A DNA stretch of 64,000 nt from Maribacter aquimaris (GTDB taxonomy: Bacteria > Bacteroidota > Bacteroidia > Flavobacteriales > Flavobacteriaceae), in assembly GCF_014596745.1 (NCBI RefSeq), contig NZ_JABTCF010000002.1, positions 186,001 through 250,000 on the forward strand, given 5' to 3'. Positions within the stretch are counted from its first letter, which is position 1. Each line of letters starts with the position of its first letter. The translations under genes and the position numbers were made by a program. Of the stretch, positions 9,133-18,411 are shown piece after piece. The notes under the pieces are model-generated. The model ran no database searches. It was given only the letters and a program-made list of their open reading frames with translations, and was not told where the DNA came from.

Positions 9133-11439
9133 ATGAATCAAGAATATATTAAAGCGGACAATTGGTCGATCATAGAAGAAGGTTTTGACCAAGAAACGGT
9201 AAAGTCATCAGAAAGCCTTTTTAGTCTGGGTAATGGGGCGATGGGGCAAAGGGCCAACTTTGAGGAACGGTATTCCGGTCCTACTTTTCAAGGCAGTTAT
9301 ATCGCAGGGGTCTATTATCCCGATAAGACCCGTGTAGGTTGGTGGAAAAATGGGTATCCCGAGTATTTTGCCAAGGTGTTGAACGCCCCGAATTGGATAG
9401 GAATCGATGTCCTTGTCAATAAGGAACCGTTGGATTTGTTTACCTGTACATCAGTCGATGACTTCCGTCGGGAACTGAATATGAAAGAAGGTTGGTACAA
9501 GCGTAGCTTTAAGGCCACCCTCCCCAATACGATAAGGATTCAGGTTGAAATCACCCGGTTTTTAAGCCTTGAGTTGGATGAAATTGGAGCGATCGATTAC
9601 GCTATAAGTCCATTGGATCAAGATGCCGAAATCACTTTTATACCTTATTTGGACAGTGGTATTACCAACGAGGATAGTAACTGGGATGATAAGTTCTGGA
9701 ATACGACCTCAGTAGATTCCAAAGGTGATAGGGCCTATATCCAAGCCCATACCATGAAGACCGATTTTAAGACATGTACCTTCATGGGGGCGGAATTGCA
9801 CCTTGATGGGAAAAAAGTAAATATCGATCCCGAGGTCTCCCAAAAGGAAACCTGGATCGGGCATGCCTATACCCAAGGGGTAAAGCAAGGTGAGAGGCTA
9901 ACACTGATTAAGTTTGGAGGGTACACCGTATCCCGAAACCATAAAGCGGATACCTTGGTAGACGCCGCAGATATGGTATTGGATAAAGCCTTTGAATTAG
10001 GTTTTGAAGCTTTGTTTCAAAGTCAGAAAAAAGCTTGGGCAGCCATTTGGCATATGAGTGATATAACCATTGAAGGCGATGTGAAGGCCCAACAGGGTAT
10101 TCGTTTCAATATATTCCACCTGAACCAAACCTATTTAGGTACCGATTCCCGATTGAATATAGGTCCCAAAGGATTTACAGGGGAAAAATACGGAGGAAGT
10201 ACCTATTGGGATACCGAAGCCTACTGTATTCCTTTTTATATGGCGACCAAGAATCAAGAGGTTGCCAGGAATTTATTGAAATATCGTTACGATCATTTAG
10301 AGAAGGCTATCGAAAATGCCCAGAAGTTGGGATTTGAAAAGGGGGCAGCCCTTTACCCTATGGTGACCATGAATGGTGAGGAGTGTCACAATGAATGGGA
10401 AATCACTTTCGAGGAAATCCATAGGAATGGAGCCATTGCCTTCGCGATTTTCAATTATTATCGTTTTACGGGGGATTATTCCTATATCCCGGAAATGGGG
10501 TTGGAGGTCTTGATCGGGATTGCCCGATTTTGGTACCAACGTGCCAATTATTCGGAGGCCAAGGAAAAGTATGTCATTCTCGGGGTAACGGGTCCGAACG
10601 AATATGAGAACAACGTGAACAACAACTGGTACACGAACTATTTGGCAAAATGGTGTATCGATTATACGGTGGAGCAGTTGCATAAGGTCAAAGATGGGTA
10701 TCCTGAGGATTATCAGCGTATTAAAGGTCATACCCAATTGACCACGATGGAAACCGATAAATGGGAGGAAGTCGCTAAAAATATGTATTTCCCTTATTCA
10801 GAGAAGTATGGGGTTTACTTGCAGCAGGATGGCTTTTTGGACAAAGAGCTGATTCCGGTGGAACAATTGGATAAATTGGAACGACCGATTAACCAGAAGT
10901 GGAGTTGGGACCGTATTCTAAGGTCCCCTTATATAAAACAGGCCGATGTGCTTCAGGGTTTTTATTTCTTTGAAGATCATTTTACCTTGGAGGAACTGGA
11001 GAAACATTTTGATTTTTACGAATCCTTTACCGTTCATGAATCGTCACTTTCTCCCTGTGTTCACAGTATCCAAGCCGCTAAATTAGATCGTATGGATCAA
11101 GCCTATCGGTTTTATCTCAGAACGTCAAGGTTAGATCTCGATGATTATAACAAGGAAGTTGAGGAAGGACTCCATATTACATCAATGGCAGGTACTTGGA
11201 TGAGTATTGTTGAAGGCTTCGGGGGACTGCGGGTCATTGATGATAAATTATCCTTTACCCCAAGAATCCCTAAGGAATGGGAATCCTATTCCTTTAAAAT
11301 AAACTTTAGAAATAGGGTCATTAAGGTTACCGTATCGGAAGGTGAAACCAAATTTAAATTGGAAGGAAACGAGCAAATGTCCATACGATACAAGGGGAAA
11401 CGACTCGAATTGAATCCTAATGAGGAAATTTCGGCTTAA
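9133..11439 (+). CDS. mapA: Maltose phosphorylase (GH65)
   Basis: This 768-residue protein splits maltose with phosphate into glucose and beta-glucose 1-phosphate. It has the GH65 parts in order: an N-terminal beta-sandwich (about 1-270, FSLGNGAMGQRANFEE), a helical barrel (GSTYWDTEAYCIPFY near 355; catalytic acid Glu490 in TGPNEYENNVNN) and a C-terminal sheet. KWSWDRILRSPYIKQADVLQ near 590 fits the phosphate-loop region. The length is normal. Trehalose or kojibiose phosphorylases are related, but pgmB and amylases beside it favour maltose. The start follows the pgmB stop directly and the next gene starts right after its own stop. Confidence 0.9.
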   Translation: MNQEYIKADNWSIIEEGFDQETVKSSESLFSLGNGAMGQRANFEERYSGPTFQGSYIAGVYYPDKTRVGWWKNGYPEYFAKVLNAPNWIGIDVLVNKEPLDLFTCTSVDDFRRELNMKEGWYKRSFKATLPNTIRIQVEITRFLSLELDEIGAIDYAISPLDQDAEITFIPYLDSGITNEDSNWDDKFWNTTSVDSKGDRAYIQAHTMKTDFKTCTFMGAELHLDGKKVNIDPEVSQKETWIGHAYTQGVKQGERLTLIKFGGYTVSRNHKADTLVDAADMVLDKAFELGFEALFQSQKKAWAAIWHMSDITIEGDVKAQQGIRFNIFHLNQTYLGTDSRLNIGPKGFTGEKYGGSTYWDTEAYCIPFYMATKNQEVARNLLKYRYDHLEKAIENAQKLGFEKGAALYPMVTMNGEECHNEWEITFEEIHRNGAIAFAIFNYYRFTGDYSYIPEMGLEVLIGIARFWYQRANYSEAKEKYVILGVTGPNEYENNVNNNWYTNYLAKWCIDYTVEQLHKVKDGYPEDYQRIKGHTQLTTMETDKWEEVAKNMYFPYSEKYGVYLQQDGFLDKELIPVEQLDKLERPINQKWSWDRILRSPYIKQADVLQGFYFFEDHFTLEELEKHFDFYESFTVHESSLSPCVHSIQAAKLDRMDQAYRFYLRTSRLDLDDYNKEVEEGLHITSMAGTWMSIVEGFGGLRVIDDKLSFTPRIPKEWESYSFKINFRNRVIKVTVSEGETKFKLEGNEQMSIRYKGKRLELNPNEEISA

Positions 11440-13317
11440 ATGAACAATTCCAGCATCTTTAGCGCCATGCTTGTGATCCTCATGATTCAAGGGTGCGCCA
11501 AACAAAATGAAAACAAACAAATGGTAGCCAAAAAAAAAGTTAGAAAAGAAGTTGTTTATCAGGTATTTACACGGCTTTTTGGCAATACGAATACAACCAA
11601 CAAACCTTGGGGAACCATAGAAGAGAATGGTGTTGGCAAGTTTTCTGACTTCTCGGAAAAGGCATTGAAGGAAATCAAGGATCTTGGGGTAACCTATATT
11701 TGGTATACCGGTGTGCCACACCACGATGTGATCACTGATTACAGTGCCTACGGAATTTCTAATGATGATCCCGATATTGTAAAGGGAAGGGCAGGTTCGC
11801 CCTATGCCGTTAAGGACTATTACAATGTGAATCCCGATTTGGCCGATAATCCCAAAAACCGATTGGCAGAGTTTAAGGCATTGATCGATAGAAGCCATAA
11901 GGCCGGACTCAAAGTGCTTATCGATATTGTTCCGAACCATGTGGCCCGTAATTACGAAGGAAAATCAACACCCGACGGTCTGGAACCCTTCGGTGCTTCG
12001 GATGATACTTCGGTTGAGTATAAAAGGGATAATAATTTCTATTACATTCCCAATGAGGCCTTTAAGGTCCCGGAATGGCAAAATGGTTATTTGCCCTTGG
12101 GCGGTGAGGCACATGCATTGGCCGATGGTCACTTCGATGAAAACCCGGCAAAATGGACCGGCAATGGGTCACGAATGGCGCAACCCAATATGAATGATTG
12201 GTACGAGACCGTAAAGATCAATTACGGTGTTCGCCCCGATGGTTCATACGATTTTGATAGGCTTCCGGAAGGTTATGATTTAAAGGATTACCCTAAGCAC
12301 TATGAATTTTGGTCCAATAAGGACGTACCCAGTTCTTGGGTGAAATTCAAGGATATTGCCTTATATTGGTTGGAAATGGGTGTTGATGGGTTCCGCTATG
12401 ATATGGCCGAGATGGTTCCGGTGGAGTTTTGGAGCTATATGAATTCGCATATTAAAATGAGCAACCCCAATGCTTTTCTATTAGCCGAGGTCTATAATCC
12501 TGATTTGTATCGTGATTATATCTTTAAGGGGAAAATGGATTATCTTTATGATAAGGTAGAGATGTACGATTCCTTAAAACATATTATGCAAGGCCATGGA
12601 TGGACAGACCATATTCCGGTCGTAGCGAATAATTTAAAGGATATTGAACATCATATGCTCCATTTTTTGGAAAATCACGATGAGCAACGTATTGCGAGTC
12701 CCGATTTCGCTGGCGATGCCAAAAAAGGAAAACCAGCCATGGTTGTTTCAGCAACCATAAGTACATCACCGACCATGATCTATTTTGGACAAGAGGTGGG
12801 TGAGCCTGGGAATGAGAATGCCGGATTTGGCCAGCCTACACGTACTTCGATCTTTGACTACATTGGTGTACCCCATCACCAACGTTGGATAAACGACAAG
12901 AAATTTGACGGGGGGCAATTATCCGATGAAGAAAAGGACCTACGACAATTTTACAAATCCTTGTTGAACTTTACCATCAACAGCGAGGCCTTAATGGGCA
13001 ATTATGGGGATATCCATTATTACAATAAGGACCATACCGAGAATTATAACCACAGGGTGTTGTCCTTCGTGAGATGGTCTGCCAACGAAAAATTAGTGGT
13101 GGTTTCCAATTTCGATGCTACTGAAACTTATGGGTTTGAGTTGAAAATACCCAAGGAAATTATCTCAATGTGGTTGCTTAAGGACGGAATATACGGTTTA
13201 AAAGACCAATTGTATCTCAATTATGAGCCCAAACTTATTGTTGAGGGTGGTGTGGGTAAGGTACTGATCAAGATTGCACCCTTGGAATCTTTTATTTTGA
13301 AATTAAATTTGGATTGA
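11440..13317 (+). CDS. Lipoprotein alpha-amylase/alpha-glucosidase (GH13)
   Basis: The 625-residue protein has a lipobox (MIQGC near residue 19), so it is membrane-anchored, probably periplasmic. GH13 regions are intact: region I DIVPNHV (about 163-169), region II GFRYDMAEM with nucleophile Asp321, region III LLAEVYNP with acid Glu350, region IV ENHDEQR with Asp414. A long insertion after region I (about 175-265) holds extra loops. It would trim imported maltooligosaccharides to maltose or glucose for the phosphorylase. It is the last gene of the pgmB operon, with no gap to GH65. The exact specificity cannot be read from sequence. Confidence 0.9.
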   Translation: MNNSSIFSAMLVILMIQGCAKQNENKQMVAKKKVRKEVVYQVFTRLFGNTNTTNKPWGTIEENGVGKFSDFSEKALKEIKDLGVTYIWYTGVPHHDVITDYSAYGISNDDPDIVKGRAGSPYAVKDYYNVNPDLADNPKNRLAEFKALIDRSHKAGLKVLIDIVPNHVARNYEGKSTPDGLEPFGASDDTSVEYKRDNNFYYIPNEAFKVPEWQNGYLPLGGEAHALADGHFDENPAKWTGNGSRMAQPNMNDWYETVKINYGVRPDGSYDFDRLPEGYDLKDYPKHYEFWSNKDVPSSWVKFKDIALYWLEMGVDGFRYDMAEMVPVEFWSYMNSHIKMSNPNAFLLAEVYNPDLYRDYIFKGKMDYLYDKVEMYDSLKHIMQGHGWTDHIPVVANNLKDIEHHMLHFLENHDEQRIASPDFAGDAKKGKPAMVVSATISTSPTMIYFGQEVGEPGNENAGFGQPTRTSIFDYIGVPHHQRWINDKKFDGGQLSDEEKDLRQFYKSLLNFTINSEALMGNYGDIHYYNKDHTENYNHRVLSFVRWSANEKLVVVSNFDATETYGFELKIPKEIISMWLLKDGIYGLKDQLYLNYEPKLIVEGGVGKVLIKIAPLESFILKLNLD

Positions 13318-13399
13318 AAAACATTTTTTTTGGTCAGAAAATGTATCTTACCTCTGTGATAAGATTTAATCCGTATACATTTAATTTGAAAAAGACCAA

Positions 13400-14155
13400 A
13401 TGAAAAAACCGATTGTTTATTTTTTACTCGTAGTATCCTTAGTACTTACCCAAAGTTGCAATATGAATAATGAACCCTTGGTCATAGGCCATCGTGGGGC
13501 GATGGGTCATGAAACCGAAAATACGGTAGCATCGATACAAAAGGCCTTGGAATTGGGGGTCGATATGATTGAAATAGATGTGTTCAAGATCAAAAGTGGG
13601 GAAATCGTCGTTTTTCATGATGATACCGTAGATCGTTTGGCCAATGCAACAGGGAAAATTGAGGATTTCGATATTTCCCAAATAAAACAAATGGTACTCG
13701 AGGGCAACCAACCCATTCCCATGCTTCAGGATGTTATTGAAGCGTTGGATGATGATGTTCGGTTGAATATAGAACTCAAAGGGGCAGGGACAGCCGATAA
13801 AGTCAATGCCATTGTCAATGAATTTCTGGAAAACAAGGGATGGGACTTGGATAAATTCATAATATCCAGTTTTGATTGGGAGGAATTGAAATCCATGAGG
13901 GCTGTCAATAAGGATATTCCGATAGCCATTTTAACCGGTGATGATATTGCGGGATCCATTGCGCTCGCCAAGGAATTGAATGCCGAAGCGGTTAACCCGA
14001 GTTTTAAGGGTTTGGATATGGATTCGGCCAAGCAAATCAAGGATGCTGGGTTCAAAATTTACACATGGACGGTCAATAAACCGGAAGATATCGACCTTGT
14101 AAAGTCGTTCGATGTAGATGGTATTATCACAAATTATCCAGAGCGGATCAATTGA
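13400..14155 (+). CDS. Glycerophosphodiester phosphodiesterase lipoprotein
   Basis: The 251-residue lipoprotein (lipobox TQSC near residue 20) has the GDPD TIM-barrel signature: IGHRGAMGHETENT with catalytic His, Glu and Asn, then MIEIDVF, VVFHDDTVDR with the second catalytic His, and NIELKG. The C-terminal WTVNKPEDI and DGIITNYPE are typical. It hydrolyses glycerophosphodiesters to glycerol 3-phosphate and an alcohol in the periplasm. Its TGA overlaps the next ATG by one base (TGATG), so the two genes are coupled. Confidence 0.92.
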   Translation: MKKPIVYFLLVVSLVLTQSCNMNNEPLVIGHRGAMGHETENTVASIQKALELGVDMIEIDVFKIKSGEIVVFHDDTVDRLANATGKIEDFDISQIKQMVLEGNQPIPMLQDVIEALDDDVRLNIELKGAGTADKVNAIVNEFLENKGWDLDKFIISSFDWEELKSMRAVNKDIPIAILTGDDIAGSIALAKELNAEAVNPSFKGLDMDSAKQIKDAGFKIYTWTVNKPEDIDLVKSFDVDGIITNYPERIN

Positions 14156-15447
14156 TGTTCGATGTAATTATAATAGGCGGTGGCGCATCTGGGTTCTATG
14201 CCGCAATCCATATCGCCGAGACAAATCCCGACCTTAAAATAGCCATATTCGAGAAAGGAAAGGAAGTCCTTAAGAAAGTCAGTATTTCCGGGGGAGGACG
14301 ATGTAATGTCACCAATGGGGAATCTGACCCCATGGCCTTGTCCAAAAACTATCCAAGGGGATCCAAAGAACTTATAGGTCCTTTTTATGCCCATGGCCCA
14401 CAAGAAACAAGGCAATTTTTTGAAAGTCGGGGTGTACCTTTAAAAACGGAGGATGATGGTAGGGTTTTTCCCGTATCCAATTCCTCCAATTCAATTATTG
14501 ATTGTTTTCTAGGGGAAACCGATCGTTTGGGTATTGCCGTTTACAGACAAAGTTCGGTCACTGCCATTGAATCTAAAACAAGCATGGAAAATGATGTAAC
14601 CTGGAAGGTTACTACCATTAAAAAAGAGTATTTCTGTAAAAGGTTATTGGTGGCTGCCGGTAGTAATCCGAAAATTTGGAAACTGTTGGAGGGCTTGGGC
14701 CATACTATTGTACCTCCCGTACCCTCCTTGTTCACTTTTAATATCAAGGATGACCGCATTTCGGGAATACCCGGTGTAAGTACGCCTGCCCATGTTGAGG
14801 TTCTTCCGAAGAATGGGTTTAAACCCGAGATTAAGGTAAAGCTTAAAAGTAAGCGAAACGAGAAACCCTTATTTAGTACCGAAGGTCCTGTCCTCATTAC
14901 ACATTGGGGGCTTAGTGGTCCAGCCATATTACGGTTGTCCGCTTGGGGGGCCCTTCAATTGCACGATAGTAAATACCGTTTTCCGATTAAGGTCAATTGG
15001 CTTCCAGAGTATCACCAGAATTCGGTTTTATCCTTGTTGATGGAGGTCAAAGAGGTCGAGGCCAAGAAAACGGTTGTTCGTACGAAAGTGTTTGAAATCC
15101 CCAAACGATTATGGACGGGTTTGGTAAACGCATCTGGCATCGCCAAAGAGGATAAGTGGGCTGAGGTGACAAAAGAGAAATTACAACAGCTTGCCGGCCA
15201 ATTGACCAATTGTAGGTTTATGGTGGAAGGTAAAAGTGTTTTTAAGGATGAATTTGTAACCGCTGGAGGGGTAAATTTAAAGGAGATCAATTTCAAGACC
15301 TACGAAAGTAAAATTTGCAAAGGACTCTATTTTGCAGGGGAAATCATCAATGTGGATGCCATTACCGGTGGATTCAATTTTCAGAATGCCTGGACAGGGG
15401 GGTATCTCGCTGCGATGGCAATCGCAAACGATTTGAATGCCCAATGA
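14155..15447 (+). CDS. BaiN/RdsA-family NAD(P)/FAD-dependent oxidoreductase (HI0933/YhiN type)
   Basis: The 430-residue flavoprotein starts with a dinucleotide-binding motif (DVIIIGGGASGFYAAIH). It contains the HI0933 hallmarks KVSISGGGRCNVTN near residue 45, TEGPVLITHWGLSGPAIL near 245 and, at the C-terminus, GLYFAGEIINVDAITGGFNFQNAW. The family includes BaiN-type reductases, but for most members the substrate is unknown. I choose the ATG at 14155 because the codon before it is TTG. It is coupled to the GDPD gene by a one-base overlap; no functional link is evident. Confidence 0.9.
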   Translation: MFDVIIIGGGASGFYAAIHIAETNPDLKIAIFEKGKEVLKKVSISGGGRCNVTNGESDPMALSKNYPRGSKELIGPFYAHGPQETRQFFESRGVPLKTEDDGRVFPVSNSSNSIIDCFLGETDRLGIAVYRQSSVTAIESKTSMENDVTWKVTTIKKEYFCKRLLVAAGSNPKIWKLLEGLGHTIVPPVPSLFTFNIKDDRISGIPGVSTPAHVEVLPKNGFKPEIKVKLKSKRNEKPLFSTEGPVLITHWGLSGPAILRLSAWGALQLHDSKYRFPIKVNWLPEYHQNSVLSLLMEVKEVEAKKTVVRTKVFEIPKRLWTGLVNASGIAKEDKWAEVTKEKLQQLAGQLTNCRFMVEGKSVFKDEFVTAGGVNLKEINFKTYESKICKGLYFAGEIINVDAITGGFNFQNAWTGGYLAAMAIANDLNAQ

Positions 15448-15570
15448 ACTATACAGCCCTTTCTACTTTGTCCTCTATGCAATAACAATCTGATAGCGCA
15501 TAAACTTCAAGTGGCAGCAACCCTTACGCAACCATAGGACCTTAATGAAATTATGGGAATTATCGGCAGA

Positions 15571-16044
15571 TTAATTCAATTCCCAGATGCTGTAATTCAG
15601 AACGGTGGCAAAGCAAACCCATAGCAAATAAGGAATCAGTAACCAGGCTGCATATTTGCTTACGATCCTGAACCAACGCATGGTCAAGACAATAAGACAG
15701 AGTAAGGCTATAATAACCACAAGGCCCCAAAAAGGTTGTTTGAAACCGAAAAAGACGATACTCCATGCGGCATTTAAAAGTAACTGAAAACCAAAATGAT
15801 ACAAGGCTGTCTTTACCCATAAATGGTGAAAACCTTTGGCCCAAACAATGCCTGCCGAAACCCCCATCATTATGTAGAGCGCGGTCCAAACCGGTGCAAA
15901 AAGCCAACTGGGAGGATTAAAACTGGGCTTGTTTAAGGTGACGAACCAATCATTTACCGAGCTTTGGGTTGCAAAACTGGATAAAAAACCGACCCCTAGG
16001 CAGATACCCACCATTATGGTAATATAGATTAGCTTTCTTCTCAC
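15571..16044 (-). CDS. tspO: TspO/MBR-family membrane protein
   Basis: The 157-residue protein has five hydrophobic segments and TspO motifs: residues WFVTLNKPSFNPPSWLFAPVW (about 33-53), YIMMGVSAGIVW, LLLNAAWSIVFFG and a C-terminal FATVLNYSIW. TspO proteins bind porphyrins or other tetrapyrroles and influence stress and porphyrin handling. The start is GTG at 16044, since no ATG lies far enough upstream to include the first helix. It stands alone on the reverse strand between two forward blocks. Confidence 0.93.
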   Translation of the reverse strand: MRRKLIYITIMVGICLGVGFLSSFATQSSVNDWFVTLNKPSFNPPSWLFAPVWTALYIMMGVSAGIVWAKGFHHLWVKTALYHFGFQLLLNAAWSIVFFGFKQPFWGLVVIIALLCLIVLTMRWFRIVSKYAAWLLIPYLLWVCFATVLNYSIWELN

Positions 16045-16112
16045 TTGGTTGATTATTATCCTCTAAAATAAGTATTAAATCCATTGGAAATACAACTAAT
16101 TCACTTAAAAAC

Positions 16113-16120
16113 TATCTTTG
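16113..16120 (+). promoter_or_regulatory. -7 promoter element before mvaD
   Basis: TATCTTTG matches TAnnTTTG exactly and lies 16 bases before the mvaD ATG. The nearest TTG (16084-16086) is 26 bases upstream, which is long, so only the -7 element is convincing. Confidence 0.45.
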
Positions 16121-16136
16121 CATAAATTGTGTTTTA

Positions 16137-17225
16137 ATGACGTATACAGAATTCCTCCCTTCAAAATATACCAAAACGGTAGCGGAAGGGACGGTAACCT
16201 ATAAAGCTCCCAGCAATATTGCCTTAGTAAAATATTGGGGTAAAAAAGCAGACCAAATTCCCGCGAACCCTTCCATAAGTTTTACATTGGACGCTTGTGC
16301 CACAACCACTGCGATGACCTATTCAAAACGAAAGGAAAAGGGAACTGACTTTTCTTTTGAGTTATGGTTTGAAGGAAAGCCCAAGCCAGATTTTAGACCT
16401 AAGATAGAGGCATTTTTTAGTCGTATTGAAAGCTATATTCCTTTTTTGAGGGAGTATGATTTAAAGATTGAAACCTCCAATTCGTTCCCCCATAGCAGTG
16501 GTATCGCCTCCTCGGCTAGTGGTATGGCGGCATTGGCCTTGGGGCTTATGCATATCGAGAAGCAATTAGATCCAGGAATGGATGATGGTTATTTTCAACG
16601 AAAGGCCTCTTTTTTGGCCCGCTTGGGGTCGGGGAGTGCTTGTCGCAGTATTGAAGGGGATTTGATTCAATGGGGTAACCATAAAGGTATTACAGGTAGC
16701 TCAGATCTTTTCGCCATCAAATATCCTTATCAAGTACATGAGGTGTTCCATAAATACCACGACACTATTTTGTTGGTAGACAAAGGTCAAAAACAAGTCA
16801 GTAGTACGGTAGGACACGATTTAATGCATGGACATCCCTTTGCAGAACAGCGCTTTACCCAAGCGCATGACAATATAGCCAAATTAAAGGAGGTTTTCGC
16901 GACGGGGAATTTGAATGATTTTATACGGATTGTGGAAAGTGAGGCGCTGACGTTGCACGCTATGATGATGACCAGTATACCCTATTTTATCTTAATGAAA
17001 CCGAATACCTTGAAGATCATTGAAAGAATCTGGGCATTTAGGGCCTCTTCGAAGACCCATCTTTGTTTCACTTTGGATGCGGGTGCGAACGTGCACGTAT
17101 TGTATCCACAAGAAGAGAAGAAGGAAGTACACCAATTTATTAAGGATGAGTTGGTTGTATATTGCGAAAACGGACAGTATATTTGCGACAGAATTGGCTT
17201 TGGAGCTAAAAGATTATTACCTTAG
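16137..17225 (+). CDS. mvaD: Diphosphomevalonate decarboxylase
   Basis: This 362-residue GHMP enzyme makes isopentenyl diphosphate from mevalonate diphosphate with ATP. It shows the family marks SNIALVKYWGKKAD (about 25-38), NPSISFTLD, the phosphate-binding SSGIASSASGMAALA (about 120-135), GSGSACRSIEGDLIQW, and TLDAGANVHVLY near the C-terminus. The next forward genes include a mevalonate kinase, so the lower mevalonate pathway is partly clustered here; the other kinase and HMG-CoA reductase are at 62-64 kb. Confidence 0.95.
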   Translation: MTYTEFLPSKYTKTVAEGTVTYKAPSNIALVKYWGKKADQIPANPSISFTLDACATTTAMTYSKRKEKGTDFSFELWFEGKPKPDFRPKIEAFFSRIESYIPFLREYDLKIETSNSFPHSSGIASSASGMAALALGLMHIEKQLDPGMDDGYFQRKASFLARLGSGSACRSIEGDLIQWGNHKGITGSSDLFAIKYPYQVHEVFHKYHDTILLVDKGQKQVSSTVGHDLMHGHPFAEQRFTQAHDNIAKLKEVFATGNLNDFIRIVESEALTLHAMMMTSIPYFILMKPNTLKIIERIWAFRASSKTHLCFTLDAGANVHVLYPQEEKKEVHQFIKDELVVYCENGQYICDRIGFGAKRLLP

Positions 17226-17293
17226 AAGTAATAATTTATAAGGATAAACAGCGTTTGTTATAAGAACTACCGGGAATTGGTTAAGCGGTTTTT

Positions 17294-17324
17294 TTGATAA
17301 GACCGATTATTTTGTTTATCTTTA
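17294..17324 (+). promoter_or_regulatory. Candidate promoter in the 235-base gap before the mevalonate kinase gene
   Basis: TTG at 17294-17296, a 20-base spacer and TATCTTTA at 17317-17324 match the Bacteroidota consensus with one mismatch. The gap 17226-17460 is otherwise AT-rich and shows no gene. The start codon is about 137 bases downstream. Confidence 0.4.
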
Positions 17325-17460
17325 TTTATAATTAATTAAACAAAACGGATTGGAAAGTAATGTTCTTGACCGTTTTTAGAAGTAAAGAGACAAACAACCG
17401 GAATTTTGGAATTAGCGATAGGATGATGTACATGTCACCTATTGATTCTTATTTTATACT

Positions 17461-18399
17461 ATGAAAGGACCATTATTTTATTCTAAAATCCTTCTATTTG
17501 GGGAGTATGGCATCATCAAGGATTCCAAAGGACTTTCCATTCCCTATAATTTTTTTAAGGGAGCCTTGAAAAAGGATGGAAATGCATCCTTGGAAGCCTT
17601 AAAGTCTAATGGGTATTTAAAGGATTTTGTTGTTTATCTCGAGGGTATTGTGGAAAAAGATCCTGAATTGGTCACTTTTGATTTTGAAAACTTAAGAGAC
17701 GATGTAGCCAGTGGCATGTATTTCGATAGTTCTATCCCACAAGGTTACGGGGTAGGTAGTAGTGGGGCCTTGGTCGCTGCCATCTATGATAAATATGCAT
17801 TGGATAAAATTACCGTTCTTGAGAATTTGACTCGTGAAAAGCTATTGCGACTAAAGGCCATCTTTGGAAAAATGGAATCTTTTTTTCATGGTAAATCATC
17901 AGGTTTGGATCCTTTGAACAGTTACCTAAGTTTGCCAATCCTTATCAATTCCAAGGATAATATCGAATCCACCAGTATACCTTCCCAAAACAAAGAGGGT
18001 AAAGGAGCTGTTTTTTTACTCGATAGTGGCACCACAGGGGAAACGGCACCATTAGTTCATCTGTTCATGGAAAAAATGAAACAGGATGGGTTTCGGAAAA
18101 TGATAAAGAACCAGTTCATTAAACATACCGATGCCTGTGTTGAGGACTTTATAAGTGGTAATGTAAAATCCCTATTTGGCAATTTAAAACAGTTGTCGCA
18201 TGTGGTCCTTGACAACTTCAAACCTATGATTCCGGCAAAGTTCCATCAACTTTGGCAACAGGGCATCGAAACCAATGATTATTATTTAAAACTTTGTGGT
18301 TCTGGGGGTGGTGGTTATATTTTAGGTTTTACCCAAGATATCGATAAGGCCAGAAATGTACTCAAGGATTATAAATTAGAGGTGGTTTATAACTTCTAG
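17461..18399 (+). CDS. Mevalonate kinase-like GHMP kinase
   Basis: The 312-residue protein begins SKILLFGEYGII, the substrate-binding start of mevalonate kinases. It has the ATP-binding loop PQGYGVGSSGALVAA (about 93-107), a KSSGLDPLNSYLS segment near 148 and the C-terminal CGSGGGGYILGF near 280. It would phosphorylate mevalonate. The next gene, a UbiA prenyltransferase, is 12 bases away, which fits an isoprenoid context. Phosphomevalonate kinase is an alternative, but the GYDIA protein at 62.3 kb is the better candidate for that step. Confidence 0.85.
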   Translation: MKGPLFYSKILLFGEYGIIKDSKGLSIPYNFFKGALKKDGNASLEALKSNGYLKDFVVYLEGIVEKDPELVTFDFENLRDDVASGMYFDSSIPQGYGVGSSGALVAAIYDKYALDKITVLENLTREKLLRLKAIFGKMESFFHGKSSGLDPLNSYLSLPILINSKDNIESTSIPSQNKEGKGAVFLLDSGTTGETAPLVHLFMEKMKQDGFRKMIKNQFIKHTDACVEDFISGNVKSLFGNLKQLSHVVLDNFKPMIPAKFHQLWQQGIETNDYYLKLCGSGGGGYILGFTQDIDKARNVLKDYKLEVVYNF

Positions 18400-18411
18400 T
18401 ATTTTAAACAC

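Noticed and set aside
11248-11940. 230-codon reverse ORF across the GH65/GH13 junction
   Set aside because: It is opposite two clearly coding genes with catalytic motifs; its protein has no recognisable features.
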